Of a stretch of 64,000 nt of DNA, positions 35,759 through 44,606 are shown piece after piece. A program made the translations under genes and the position numbers. The stretch is from the NCBI RefSeq assembly GCF_024746795.1, contig NZ_CP080523.1, forward strand, positions 496,001 to 560,000. Reading direction: 5' to 3'. The notes under the pieces were generated by a model that saw only the letters and a program-made list of their open reading frames with translations, searched no databases and was not told the origin of the DNA. Every line of letters begins with the position of its first letter. Position 1 is the stretch's first letter. Source of the DNA: Mesorhizobium sp. AR10 (GTDB taxonomy: Bacteria; Pseudomonadota; Alphaproteobacteria; Rhizobiales; Rhizobiaceae).

Positions 35759-38700
35759 ATGACGCTTCATGACATTGCGCTCGACGACAAATTCGACCTT
35801 TCCAAGGAGCGCATCTTCCTGTCGGGCGCGCAGGCGGTCGTGCGTATGCTCCTCATGCAGCGCGAGCGCGATCGCCGCGCGGGGCTTAACACCGCCGGCT
35901 TCGTTTCGGGCTATCGCGGCTCGCCGCTCGGCGGTCTCGACCTCCAGCTCTGGAAAGCCAAACGGCAGCTTGCCGACGCCAGCATCGTTTTCCAGCCCGG
36001 GCTGAACGAGGAACTGGCCGCTACGGCCTGCTGGGGTACGCAGCAGACGGAACTGCTCGGTGAAGGCAAATATGACGGCGTTTTTTCGATCTGGTACGGC
36101 AAGGGTCCGGGCGTCGACCGCTCCGGCGACGTTTTTCGCCACGCCAATCTCGCCGGATCGTCCAGGTATGGCGGTGTGCTCGCCCTGATGGGCGACGACC
36201 ACATGGCGGAATCATCCAGCAACGCGCACGCCACCGAGTTCGTGTTCGTCGATACCATGATCCCAATCCTCAATCCGGCGGGCGTGCAGGAACTGATCGA
36301 ATACGGCCTTTACGGCTACGCCATGTCGCGCTTCGCCGGTACCTGGGCGGCGATCAAATGCGTCAAGGACAATATCGAATCGACGGCTTCGGTGGATGCG
36401 TCGCTTGACCGGCTGAACATCATCATCCCCGAGTTCGACATGCCGCCCAGCGGTTTGAATATCCGCCACGAGCTCGACCAGCTCGGCCAGGAAGCGCGTC
36501 TGCACGAACACAAGCGTGCCGCAGCGGCGGCCTTCATCAAGGCCAATGATCTCAATCGAATCGTCTATTCGGGCGGCCGAAATCCGAAGATCGGCATCAT
36601 CACCATCGGCAAGAGCTATCTTGACGTACGCCAGGCGCTGGAGGATATCGGCGTCGACGAGGCCCGCGCCAACCAGCTCGGCGTGCGGCTGTTCAAGATA
36701 GGCTGCCCGTGGCCGCTCGACTTCGAGCACATTGCGGATTTCGTGCGTGGCCTGGAGAAGGTGATCGTCGTCGAGGAGAAGCGCTCGCTGATCGAAGTCC
36801 AGCTGCGCGAGAGCCTCTACAACACGGCCATGCAGCCCATGGTGATTGGCAAGAAGGACGAGCGCGGCGGCTGGCTTTTCCCGGCCAAGGGTTCCCTCGA
36901 CCCTAATGATATCGCGATCGCGCTCGGCGAGCGCATCGTCGAGACGATCGGACCGTCGGAGGAGATTTCTGCACGGGTCGCTCGGCTAAAGCAGTTCCAG
37001 GCGATGCTTGCCGACAAGAAGGACATTGGCGCGCGCACGCCATTCTTCTGCTCCGGCTGTCCGCACAATTCCTCGACCAAGGTGCCGGACGGCTCGATCG
37101 CCGCAGCCGGCATCGGTTGCCACTTCATGGCGCTGTGGATGGACCGCAACACCCTTGGCTTCACCGCCATGGGCGGCGAGGGCGCGCAATGGGTCGGCCA
37201 GGCGCCGTTCTCGAAGCGCGACCACATCTTCCAGAACCTCGGCGACGGCACCTACAACCATTCCGGCACGCTGGCTATCCGCTTCGCGCTGTCGACCGAG
37301 GCCAACATCACCTACAAGATTCTCTACAACGACGCCGTCGCTATGACTGGTGGCCAGCCGCTCGAAGGCAATCTGACCGTCGACATGATCGCGAGCCAGG
37401 TGCACGCCGAGGGCGTCGAGCGCATCGCCATCGTCACCGACGAACCCCGCAAGTATGCCGCCGCCGGGATAGGGTTTCCCGCCGGTTCCACCATCCACCA
37501 TCGCGATGATCTCGACCTGGTGCAGCGGCAGTTGCGCGAGGTGAAGGGCGTGTCCGTGCTGCTTTATGACCAGACCTGCGCGGCCGAAAAGCGCCGCCGC
37601 CGCAAGCGCGGAACCTTTCCGGACCCCGACAAGCGCGTCATCATCAATGAGCTCGTCTGCGAAGGCTGCGGCGATTGCGGCGTCCAATCCAACTGCGCCT
37701 CGATCCAACCCGTCGAAACTGAGTTCGGCCGCAAGCGCCGCATTGACCAGTCGAGCTGCAATAAGGATTTCTCCTGCGTCAACGGCTTTTGCCCGTCCTT
37801 CGTCACCGTGCATGGCGCGAAGATTCGCAAGGCCGAAGGCATTGCAGGAAAATTCGATCCGCTCGAAGGCGTGCTGGAGCCACAGCTTTTTGCGCTCAAC
37901 GGCGACGGCTGGTCGTCGATCATCGACGGCGTCGGCGGCACCGGCGTCGTCACAGTCGGCGCCATCCTCGGCATGGCGGCGCATCTGGAGGGCAAGGGCT
38001 GCGGCATGATCGACATGGCGGGCCTGGCGCAGAAGGGCGGGGCGGTCTTTTCACATGTCCGCATCGCAAAAACCCCTGAGGATATCCACGCCATCCGCGT
38101 CTCGGCGGGCAAGGCCGACCTCGTTCTCGGCTGCGACCTGGTCGTGTCGGGCAACAAGAAGGTGCTGGCGGCGGTGCGCGAGGGCCATACGATCTTCGTC
38201 GCCAACACCGCCGAGATCATGCCGGGCGACTTCGCGCGCTCGGCCGATTTTTCGCTGCCCGTGGAGCGGCTGAAGGAGGCCATTCGCGAGGCTGCCGGCG
38301 AAAACAAGGCGCATTTCTTCGACGCCACGCGCACTGCGTCGGCGCTGTTCGGCAATTCGCTCGGGGCCAACATGTTCATGCTGGGCTTCGCCTACCAGCA
38401 TGGCGGGCTGCCGCTGCCGGCGGACGCGATCGAACGCGCCATCGAACTCAATGGCGAGTCGGTCGCCATGAATATCGCAGCTTTCCGCTGGGGACGGCGC
38501 GCGGCGCATCAGCCGGATTTCGTCAAAGGAATGCTCGGCCGACATGGCCAGGCGGCGGAGCCCGGTATCGCACAGACGCTTGACGAGATCGTCGCGCGTC
38601 GAGTGGAGTTCCTGACCGCCTATCAGAACGCCGCCTATGCGAAGCGTTACGCCGATCGTGTCGCGGCCGTCCGCAAGGCCGAGCAGGCAGTCTTGCCGGG

Positions 38701-39286
38701 CTCCGCCCCGGTCGCCGAGGCCGTGGCGAAAAACCTCTTCAAACTGATGGCTATCAAGGACGAGTATGAAGTCGCCCGCCTCTACACGGACGGATCGTTC
38801 CAGCGCCAACTGGCGGCGCAATTCCAGGAATACGACCGGCTGGAATTCCACCTCGCGCCCCCGATCATGGGCCGGCGCGGCGCGGACGGAAAGCCAAAGA
38901 AATCAAGTTTCGGGCCGGGGATGATGAAGGCATTCAGCCTGCTTGCGTCGCTGAAGGGCCTGCGCGGATCAGCGCTCGATCTGTTCGGCTATTCGGCCGA
39001 GCGGCGGACGGAGCGCGGCCTGCTCGCAAGCTACGAGGCCGATGTCGACCTTATCGCCCGCATCCTGACGCCAGCGAAGTTAGAGGCGGCTGCTGCCTTG
39101 GCGTCAGTCCCGGCTCTCATTCGCGGCTACGGCCACGTCAAGCAGGCCAGCGTGGAAAAGGCTGCGGGAGAGCGGGCCCGGCTTCTGGCGCGCCTTGAAA
39201 GCGCAGAGGCGAAACCGGAGCCGGAACGGCGGAACAAGCCGCTTTCTGTGGCAAGTATATCCTTGTACAATCCGACCTTAACGTAA
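35759..39286 (+). CDS. Indolepyruvate/2-oxoacid ferredoxin oxidoreductase, fused subunits
   Basis: The enzyme oxidises aryl 2-oxoacids to acyl-CoA, passing electrons to ferredoxin, and uses thiamine diphosphate. The 1175-residue protein joins the subunits in one chain. The pyrimidine domain is first (SGYRGSPLGGLDLQLW, about residue 50), then the thiamine-diphosphate domain (MGGEGAQWVGQAPFSKRDHI, about 460-480). Iron-sulphur cysteines follow (CEGCGDCGVQSNC and CNKDFSCVNGFCPSF, about 635-685), then the gamma domain (GVGGTGVVTVGAILG, about 722-736). The ATG at 35759 has AAGGA 8 bases upstream. It sits alone between two T3SS blocks. It may supply reduced ferredoxin for nitrogenase or act in indole-acetate metabolism; both are inference. 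Confidence 0.93.
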   Translation: MTLHDIALDDKFDLSKERIFLSGAQAVVRMLLMQRERDRRAGLNTAGFVSGYRGSPLGGLDLQLWKAKRQLADASIVFQPGLNEELAATACWGTQQTELLGEGKYDGVFSIWYGKGPGVDRSGDVFRHANLAGSSRYGGVLALMGDDHMAESSSNAHATEFVFVDTMIPILNPAGVQELIEYGLYGYAMSRFAGTWAAIKCVKDNIESTASVDASLDRLNIIIPEFDMPPSGLNIRHELDQLGQEARLHEHKRAAAAAFIKANDLNRIVYSGGRNPKIGIITIGKSYLDVRQALEDIGVDEARANQLGVRLFKIGCPWPLDFEHIADFVRGLEKVIVVEEKRSLIEVQLRESLYNTAMQPMVIGKKDERGGWLFPAKGSLDPNDIAIALGERIVETIGPSEEISARVARLKQFQAMLADKKDIGARTPFFCSGCPHNSSTKVPDGSIAAAGIGCHFMALWMDRNTLGFTAMGGEGAQWVGQAPFSKRDHIFQNLGDGTYNHSGTLAIRFALSTEANITYKILYNDAVAMTGGQPLEGNLTVDMIASQVHAEGVERIAIVTDEPRKYAAAGIGFPAGSTIHHRDDLDLVQRQLREVKGVSVLLYDQTCAAEKRRRRKRGTFPDPDKRVIINELVCEGCGDCGVQSNCASIQPVETEFGRKRRIDQSSCNKDFSCVNGFCPSFVTVHGAKIRKAEGIAGKFDPLEGVLEPQLFALNGDGWSSIIDGVGGTGVVTVGAILGMAAHLEGKGCGMIDMAGLAQKGGAVFSHVRIAKTPEDIHAIRVSAGKADLVLGCDLVVSGNKKVLAAVREGHTIFVANTAEIMPGDFARSADFSLPVERLKEAIREAAGENKAHFFDATRTASALFGNSLGANMFMLGFAYQHGGLPLPADAIERAIELNGESVAMNIAAFRWGRRAAHQPDFVKGMLGRHGQAAEPGIAQTLDEIVARRVEFLTAYQNAAYAKRYADRVAAVRKAEQAVLPGSAPVAEAVAKNLFKLMAIKDEYEVARLYTDGSFQRQLAAQFQEYDRLEFHLAPPIMGRRGADGKPKKSSFGPGMMKAFSLLASLKGLRGSALDLFGYSAERRTERGLLASYEADVDLIARILTPAKLEAAAALASVPALIRGYGHVKQASVEKAAGERARLLARLESAEAKPEPERRNKPLSVASISLYNPTLT

Positions 39287-39316
39287 AGATTTCCCTGGTA
39301 CGCGCATGGTCCTCTT

Positions 39317-39718
39317 TTAGGCGATTGTGGCAAAGCTTGGCTCCCGGCGAGCTCGAACAATTTGCGCGCGCATTCGCCCTGCTTCGAGTACCGGCGGCGC
39401 GTAGCGTTCGCCATAGCCGCCATAGGCGTCGGCCTGCAGGATCGCGGACCAGGTGCCAAGATGGGCCCGTGGATGTTCGGCACGCCGGTAGCGCGAATAA
39501 TGAAACAGCCCGGCGGACGGATCGACACCGCCGAACGCTGACATAGACCCGCAGCCTGCCATTATCGGCCTTGCCCTTGGCGAGGACCCGCACGTTTGTA
39601 TCGCCGCCGTGCCAGCGGTCGGCGAGGAGGACATGAGGCTCGATCGACGATGGATGGGCACGAGCGCGAATGTGGCCGCGCCAACCTGGTCGGCGAGCGT
39701 CGGCAGGCTCAGCGGCAC
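39317..39718 (-). pseudogene. IS66-family transposase fragment
   Basis: Minus-strand pieces read LADQVGAATFALVPIHR, then FHYSRYRRAEHPRAHLGTW and LQADAYGGYGERY, the central part of IS66 TnpC transposases. The frame changes at least twice between them. Both ends and the rest of the gene are missing. Confidence 0.72.
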
Positions 39719-39759
39719 TCCTTCACGCGCAAAACACCCGGTCCTGGCGGTCTAATGGC

Positions 39760-40177
39760 CAAGGTCTCTCAAGTCGCCGCGATCGAGGTCGATCCGGTGA
39801 TACGCCCTCCTGCATCCGTCTGCCCGGTGGCACTACGCGTGCAGGGATATCGGACGAGCCACCAATTCGACCATACGAGGCGGTCGCCTACTAGGCCGGC
39901 TTCGGCTACAAGGCGAAAGCCTTCGCGAGGATTGCCGCATCCTTGGGCTCAAGCCCATCCGCATCAAACCTACACGCCAAGACCAACGCAAGGCCGGGCG
40001 CTTCATCAAGCGTGGTCTTGGGGAATAGGCCTATGCCGTCCCATGCCCGACTTCCCAGCGCCGTCGAGCCGCCTGCCTGGCTTAATGGCTAGTGGAACAG
40101 ACCCGCAGCCTAAACCCACAACGCCAATCAGCAGACGCGGCCTCACCGAGGACAGCCTGTTGAGGCGCCACATCTAG
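39760..40177 (+). pseudogene. IS481-family transposase fragment (C-terminus)
   Basis: Joined frames read KAFARILRSLGLKPIRIKPT, then RKAGRFIKRGLGE, and the family's C-terminal signature PISRRGLTEDSLLRRHI up to the stop at 40177. Frameshifts and stops occur between the pieces. It abuts the 3' end of rhcU, which ends at 40174 on the other strand. Confidence 0.75.
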
Positions 40178-41211
40178 GCTAAGCCTGCGGCGAAGAGTGC
40201 TCTCGCGACGGGCTCGAAATGTTGCCTAGGAACGGCGTTGCCCAGTTTCGTCGCGCTGATGAGCTGATGCGCTAGGACATGATCATCGACAATAGTGAGA
40301 TGTAGCGCCTGCGCCTCACAGAACATGTGCGAAGCGGCCTCGCCCTCGGCGCGGCAAACTAGGACCGGCACCCCGGTCTCACCACGAATGTAGCGGAGAC
40401 CGACCAGTATCGCCTTTCCTTTGAAGATCAACGTGGCGCGATTCAACCCAAGCGGAGCCTCGCCAGCCGTCTCGTCGCGGATGCGACGCCGTTCACTCTT
40501 CAACTCTGGCGTCCCCTGCTGTTCCTTCAACTCGCGCGTCACTTCGGTCTTGGTCATGCGCATTTCGCGCAGAAACAACGAACGCTGCAACAGGAGATCG
40601 ATCAGCCCGCCCACCAGAAGTGCACCGGCGCCAATCCCCATCAGCAGTTTCGCCTCCGTAAAGACCAAGCCGAGACAGCCCATGCCGCAGACTGGCAGAT
40701 AGATCACCGTCTTCCACATGCCGAAAAGCAAGATAAGAAAGGTGGTGCTGAGGACCACTACCTTAAACAGTGTCTTCCCAAGCTCGACTGCTGAACGCGC
40801 AGACACCATGCGTTTCAGCCCTTGAAAAGGGTCAATCTTCTCAAACTTGGGCTTCATAGGCTCGAGAGAGAAGACAAATCCACCATTGGCTATCAATCCC
40901 GCCAAAATTACCGCGGCGACGAGAGCTCCAAGCAGCGGGCCAACGGCCCCCAGGGTGAGTTCGATCAGCAGGACCAATGCCTGCCGGACCGCGATATCGA
41001 AAGGAAGGTTCTGCAGCTTGTCGACCAATAATAGCGCTTCCTGGCATTTGTCTTCGATCACGCTCCCTCTCAGCCAAAGGTAGCCGAACCCAGCGCAAGT
41101 GCCGGCCGCGCGGACGAAATCGGCGCTGCGCGGTATCTGCCCGTTTTTGCGCGCTTCCCTTAGCTTCGTCGGGGTGGCGGCGTGATTCTTTTCTTCACTC
41201 GTGTCGCTCAT
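40174..41211 (-). CDS. rhcU: RhcU, T3SS export gate and substrate switch protein (SctU/FlhB family)
   Basis: SctU proteins sit in the inner membrane and cleave themselves at an Asn-Pro-Thr-His loop to switch secretion from early to late substrates. The 345-residue product has the start MSDTSEEKNHAATPTKLREA, four membrane segments between about residues 30 and 200, and the cytosolic domain. Where NPTH is expected, the sequence reads LNRATLIFKGKAILVGLRYI (about residues 238-257), so the cleavage motif is absent. After it the family pattern returns (RGETGVPVLVCRAEGEAA). Start at the ATG at 41211, one base after the rhcT stop. It is the last gene of the nopB operon and ends against an IS481 remnant. 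Confidence 0.9.
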   Translation of the reverse strand: MSDTSEEKNHAATPTKLREARKNGQIPRSADFVRAAGTCAGFGYLWLRGSVIEDKCQEALLLVDKLQNLPFDIAVRQALVLLIELTLGAVGPLLGALVAAVILAGLIANGGFVFSLEPMKPKFEKIDPFQGLKRMVSARSAVELGKTLFKVVVLSTTFLILLFGMWKTVIYLPVCGMGCLGLVFTEAKLLMGIGAGALLVGGLIDLLLQRSLFLREMRMTKTEVTRELKEQQGTPELKSERRRIRDETAGEAPLGLNRATLIFKGKAILVGLRYIRGETGVPVLVCRAEGEAASHMFCEAQALHLTIVDDHVLAHQLISATKLGNAVPRQHFEPVARALFAAGLA

Positions 41212-41212
41212 T

Positions 41213-42022
41213 TCAGTTGCCGAACCACTCAAGCGCGCCATTCGCTTGTGCAATCTCCAGTTTCATGCCCTCGACCAGATAGGCGGTGTAGGTGACCATG
41301 ATAATCGGAAAGCCGATATTCTTGAGCGTCGGGGACAGTTGGCTCGACTTGAATTGCGGCGCAAAGCGACGGAGTATCATCATTGATACATCCACCAGCA
41401 GCAGGAAGATCACTACAGGGCCGGAGACCAATAATGTCGTGCGCATAATGTGGTCGAGGAGCCCTAATAGCTCCATTGCTCCTTGCGGGCTCAATGTGGG
41501 GTGAAACCGAAAAACGGGCCAGATCAGGTAGCTGCCATAAAGAGCACTGATGACAGCCTCCATACCTCCTGATGCGACGAAGATCGTGATTGCAGTGATC
41601 CCGAGAAAAACGCCCATAGCGGAAGCCTGGCTGTTCGTTGCGGGGTCGGTCGGAGCGGACGGGCTGGTGATGCCACGTTGGTTATCGATAAACTCACCAG
41701 CCGCCTGAAGGCCCCATAGGGGGATGCCGAGCAAAGTGCCAAGTAGCACGCCGACAAAAACCTCCTTCAAACCGAGCAGAGTTACATGGATTAGAACCGT
41801 TTCAGGATCCAGCGCGTGCAGCCCCTCGCTCACCTGTGCCAAGCACGGCAGTCCGAAGGCAACAGCCAGGCAGCTGCGGATCAGCCCACCGACCTGAGAT
41901 CGTGTAAATACAGGAAGTACCAGCATAATGCCTATCGCGCGGGCTGCGCCAAGACTGGCCGCAACGACGAGCTCGAGAGCCGCATGGATCAGGATTTGTA
42001 TCTCGCCCGATGACGCATACAT
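41213..42022 (-). CDS. rhcT: RhcT, T3SS export apparatus membrane protein (SctT/FliR)
   Basis: SctT is a multi-pass inner-membrane protein of the export channel base. The 269-residue product has at least six hydrophobic segments (for example [17 protein letters not shown] and [20 protein letters not shown]). It also has the SctT pattern [20 protein letters not shown], which matches the family's LKE...G...G region. Length is normal. It follows rhcS by 8 bases and precedes rhcU by one base, the order R-S-T-U usual in T3SSs. Confidence 0.93.
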   Translation of the reverse strand: MYASSGEIQILIHAALELVVAASLGAARAIGIMLVLPVFTRSQVGGLIRSCLAVAFGLPCLAQVSEGLHALDPETVLIHVTLLGLKEVFVGVLLGTLLGIPLWGLQAAGEFIDNQRGITSPSAPTDPATNSQASAMGVFLGITAITIFVASGGMEAVISALYGSYLIWPVFRFHPTLSPQGAMELLGLLDHIMRTTLLVSGPVVIFLLLVDVSMMILRRFAPQFKSSQLSPTLKNIGFPIIMVTYTAYLVEGMKLEIAQANGALEWFGN

Positions 42023-42030
42023 GGCGGAGG

Positions 42031-42279
42031 CTAGTAGCTTGGTGTCATTGCGGGAAACTCAGTAAAGATCTGGTCGGCAAGCTCTATGAGCGGGGCGCTC
42101 AGCACAGGGGCAAACAGGCCAATTACCGCGACAACGACCAGAAGCTTCACCGTGAGCGGCAAGCTTTCATCCTGAATCTGCGTTGCCGCCTGGATGATGC
42201 CAATGCCCAGGCCAACAACCACCGATGCAATGAGCGGCGGCAGAATCCAGATCATGAAAACCATCAAAGATTGGCTCAT
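42031..42279 (-). CDS. rhcS: RhcS, T3SS export apparatus membrane protein (SctS/FliQ)
   Basis: This 82-residue protein has two membrane helices ([20 protein letters not shown] and [20 protein letters not shown]) joined by the FliQ-type turn ([17 protein letters not shown]). Together with RhcR and RhcT it forms the export channel. Start at the ATG at 42279, 30 bases after rhcR. The size is a little below the family's 86-91 residues but no part is missing. Confidence 0.93.
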   Translation of the reverse strand: MSQSLMVFMIWILPPLIASVVVGLGIGIIQAATQIQDESLPLTVKLLVVVAVIGLFAPVLSAPLIELADQIFTEFPAMTPSY

Positions 42280-42308
42280 AAGTGTGACAATAGTCGATTC
42301 AGTAATAG

Positions 42309-42974
42309 TTAACCTCCCGGTATCGTGTAACTCAACACAAGTCCGTGCATCAATCTCGACCAGCCATCAATAGCGACAAACAAAAATAGTTTGAAAGGTA
42401 CAGATATAACCGTCGGGGATACCATTGACATGCCCATCGCCATCAAGATTGTCGTTACGATAAGATCGATGACGATAAAGGGCAGATAAAGGAGAAAGCC
42501 GATTTCGAATGCACGCTTGAGTTCTGAAATTAGAAAAGATGGTACGAGAATGGCAAAATCATCAGGTGTGGCTTTGGCGCGCATTTCCTCTGGCCAGACT
42601 TTTTCAGTCGAGGAAAGGAAAAATCGCCGCTGCTCTTCGTTCGTGAACTTCTTGAGATGATCGCGCAAGGGTTCACTTCCTTCTTGAGCGGCACTTATCC
42701 AGTCATCGATCGTCTGATAACGCAGTTTCGGATCTGTGAGGCGATCATAGGTCTGTTCAATAACAGGCGCGCTAACGAACATGGTGAGGATCAATGCCGC
42801 GGCGTATAGTACCACGTTCGGTGGTATCGTCTGGGTCCCGAGCGCATTGCGGACGAGGAATAGAACAACCGATACCTTTACGAACGCCGTCGTCGTGGCG
42901 ACTGCTAAAACCAGCAGCCCGAGTCCGGCGGTAACCGCAAGAAGCGTCAGGATGGCCGGCTGAATCTCAGTCAT
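42309..42974 (-). CDS. rhcR: RhcR, T3SS export apparatus membrane protein (SctR/FliP)
   Basis: SctR forms most of the export channel. The 221-residue product has four membrane segments (for example LTLLAVTAGLGLLVLAVATT and FEIGFLLYLPFIVIDLIVTT). It contains the FliP/SctR signatures (VLFLVRNALGTQTIPPNVVL; AFEIGFLLYLPF). The frame is open upstream to 43061, but the ATG at 42974 overlaps the end of rhcQ by 8 bases, typical of this operon, and gives the usual family length. Confidence 0.94.
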   Translation of the reverse strand: MTEIQPAILTLLAVTAGLGLLVLAVATTTAFVKVSVVLFLVRNALGTQTIPPNVVLYAAALILTMFVSAPVIEQTYDRLTDPKLRYQTIDDWISAAQEGSEPLRDHLKKFTNEEQRRFFLSSTEKVWPEEMRAKATPDDFAILVPSFLISELKRAFEIGFLLYLPFIVIDLIVTTILMAMGMSMVSPTVISVPFKLFLFVAIDGWSRLMHGLVLSYTIPGG

Positions 42975-44058
42975 TGCATGCCAATCTGCCGCAGAGTCTG
43001 ATGCCCAGCTCATCTCCGATGCGCACAATGTCGCCACGCCCGATACGCCGACCATTAGCAACTATGTCGACTGGACCATCGATCGGCCGACCAAGTTCGA
43101 AAACATGCCCTTCGCCGGCACTCCTCAATTCTCCTAGAGGGATAGGCCAGCGGCCGCATTCAAAGACAAGCATGATCTCGATTTCGTCGAGATCGGCTTC
43201 CGACGGCCCTAGTTGAGATTCGGGTTGTTTCATATGCGCATTCTCCAACGGGCACGATCGCGGGCGGAAAGGCGCCCGCAGGATTAGGTGGTCGCCCTCA
43301 TGATCTGCCTCGGTCCATAACTGACCCACTGATAGGGTGATCTGGCCACGGCCGAACGGCGCTATGTCTGGTATCAGAGCATCACCGGCACATGCTCTTC
43401 GAAGAAGCGCCGCCGGAACGCGAAGCGTGCCGATCTCTCCTGCAACTACGACCGGAAGCTCTGTGGAAAGCCCGCGCGGCTGTCGCGGCAACTGCCCAAT
43501 CAGTACGCCCAAAGCGCGGAACGCAGACGGCACCAAGCCATCAAGAGGCGAGAACAGGCACAGACGACCCTTGCCACTGACGGGACCGAAGACGATATCC
43601 AGCTCGAGATAAGGTGCCGGTGTCATGGCTTCACGCACGCAAAGGAGGTGCACGCTCCGCTGTGTCCTATGCTCCAGGCGAGCTATCAGCGGCTCGAGTG
43701 CAAGTTCGAGAATGAGCGAAGCAGTTGGCTCGGAAGGGAAAGCAAGGTCACTCTGCACTGTCGAGACGAGCGCCTCTACAAGCGGTCGGGACAGCGACAA
43801 GACGACCATTTCACCTCCCACCCGCCAAATGCAGTCAAGCATCGGTATGGCAGTAGGTTCCTGCTGCCACACAACTCCGCCCATCCGCAGCGATAGCGAC
43901 TTGGCGCCCATCCGGCTCTGAAACGGCGTGCGGGAAGTCGCTATATCATTGAGCCACGAGGCGACCTCGTGGGACAGTGTTAGCGCTGGTTCGAGTATAG
44001 CGGGTCTGACCACAGTGGTTACCAAAGCGGCTCTAAACTGCACGAGCGCGTCATTCAC
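42967..44058 (-). CDS. rhcQ: RhcQ, cytoplasmic C-ring (sorting platform) protein (SctQ)
   Basis: SctQ proteins form the sorting platform below the export gate. The 363-residue product starts with a GTG (GTG AAT GAC GCG) at 44058. The C-terminal SpoA (surface presentation of antigens) domain is clear at about residues 285-355 (IMLVFECGRWPIPLGELRSA, then VDIVANGRRIGRGDIVRIGD). The middle part is weakly conserved as usual. It follows y4yJ by 11 bases. Confidence 0.88.
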   Translation of the reverse strand: MNDALVQFRAALVTTVVRPAILEPALTLSHEVASWLNDIATSRTPFQSRMGAKSLSLRMGGVVWQQEPTAIPMLDCIWRVGGEMVVLSLSRPLVEALVSTVQSDLAFPSEPTASLILELALEPLIARLEHRTQRSVHLLCVREAMTPAPYLELDIVFGPVSGKGRLCLFSPLDGLVPSAFRALGVLIGQLPRQPRGLSTELPVVVAGEIGTLRVPAALLRRACAGDALIPDIAPFGRGQITLSVGQLWTEADHEGDHLILRAPFRPRSCPLENAHMKQPESQLGPSEADLDEIEIMLVFECGRWPIPLGELRSAGEGHVFELGRPIDGPVDIVANGRRIGRGDIVRIGDELGIRLCGRLACND

Positions 44059-44069
44059 AGAACCTGCGG

Positions 44070-44606
44070 TTATCGGATCTGGTTGCGCGACATCTGGGCG
44101 AGAGAAACCCTCCCATACCGAAGCAACATTTCATCGTCGGCCTCTATCTCGCCTGCGGCATCCGACTGAATATCGACGGCGCGCCTGACGTCATCGTCGA
44201 TTTGTTGCCATTTGTGCGTTGCCGCCGAACATCTGACCCATAGCTCCCTCTTCTCAGATGCCGCTATCTCGGCCTTTTCTTGAGCAAGGCGTGCATCATC
44301 AAGCATCTGGCGTTTGAAAGCGATCTCAGCCGCAAGCCGGTCAATACAAAGGTCGTGACGGTCGAGTGCTGCGCTGGACAAGCTGTCGAGCGTCATCAGC
44401 TCTTGGTAGAGCGCTGCTTCGGCCGAAGCGCAATGTTGCTGTGCGATTGCAAGCCCCTGCGAGGCATTGTGTACGGCTAAGGTGGCCATATGGCGCTCGG
44501 TTTCCTTCCTGGACAGCTCCCTACGGGCACCACGCTCTTGCATTTCCTTCAGGAGCCGTAACCTCGAGGCCTGAACACGATTCACGCGGTCAGACGCGAC
44601 ATCCAT
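44070..44606 (-). CDS. y4yJ: Y4yJ, stalk protein of the T3SS ATPase (SctO-like)
   Basis: This 178-residue protein is helical throughout (for example RVNRVQASRLRLLKEMQERG and LDRHDLCIDRLAAEIAFKRQ), fitting a coiled-coil SctO/FliJ-like stalk that sits in the ATPase hexamer. The gene overlaps the end of rhcN by 25 bases with the ATG at 44606. A longer frame to 44651 was rejected because it would lie deeper in rhcN. The place between rhcN and rhcQ is the one known for y4yJ. Confidence 0.8.
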   Translation of the reverse strand: MDVASDRVNRVQASRLRLLKEMQERGARRELSRKETERHMATLAVHNASQGLAIAQQHCASAEAALYQELMTLDSLSSAALDRHDLCIDRLAAEIAFKRQMLDDARLAQEKAEIAASEKRELWVRCSAATHKWQQIDDDVRRAVDIQSDAAGEIEADDEMLLRYGRVSLAQMSRNQIR

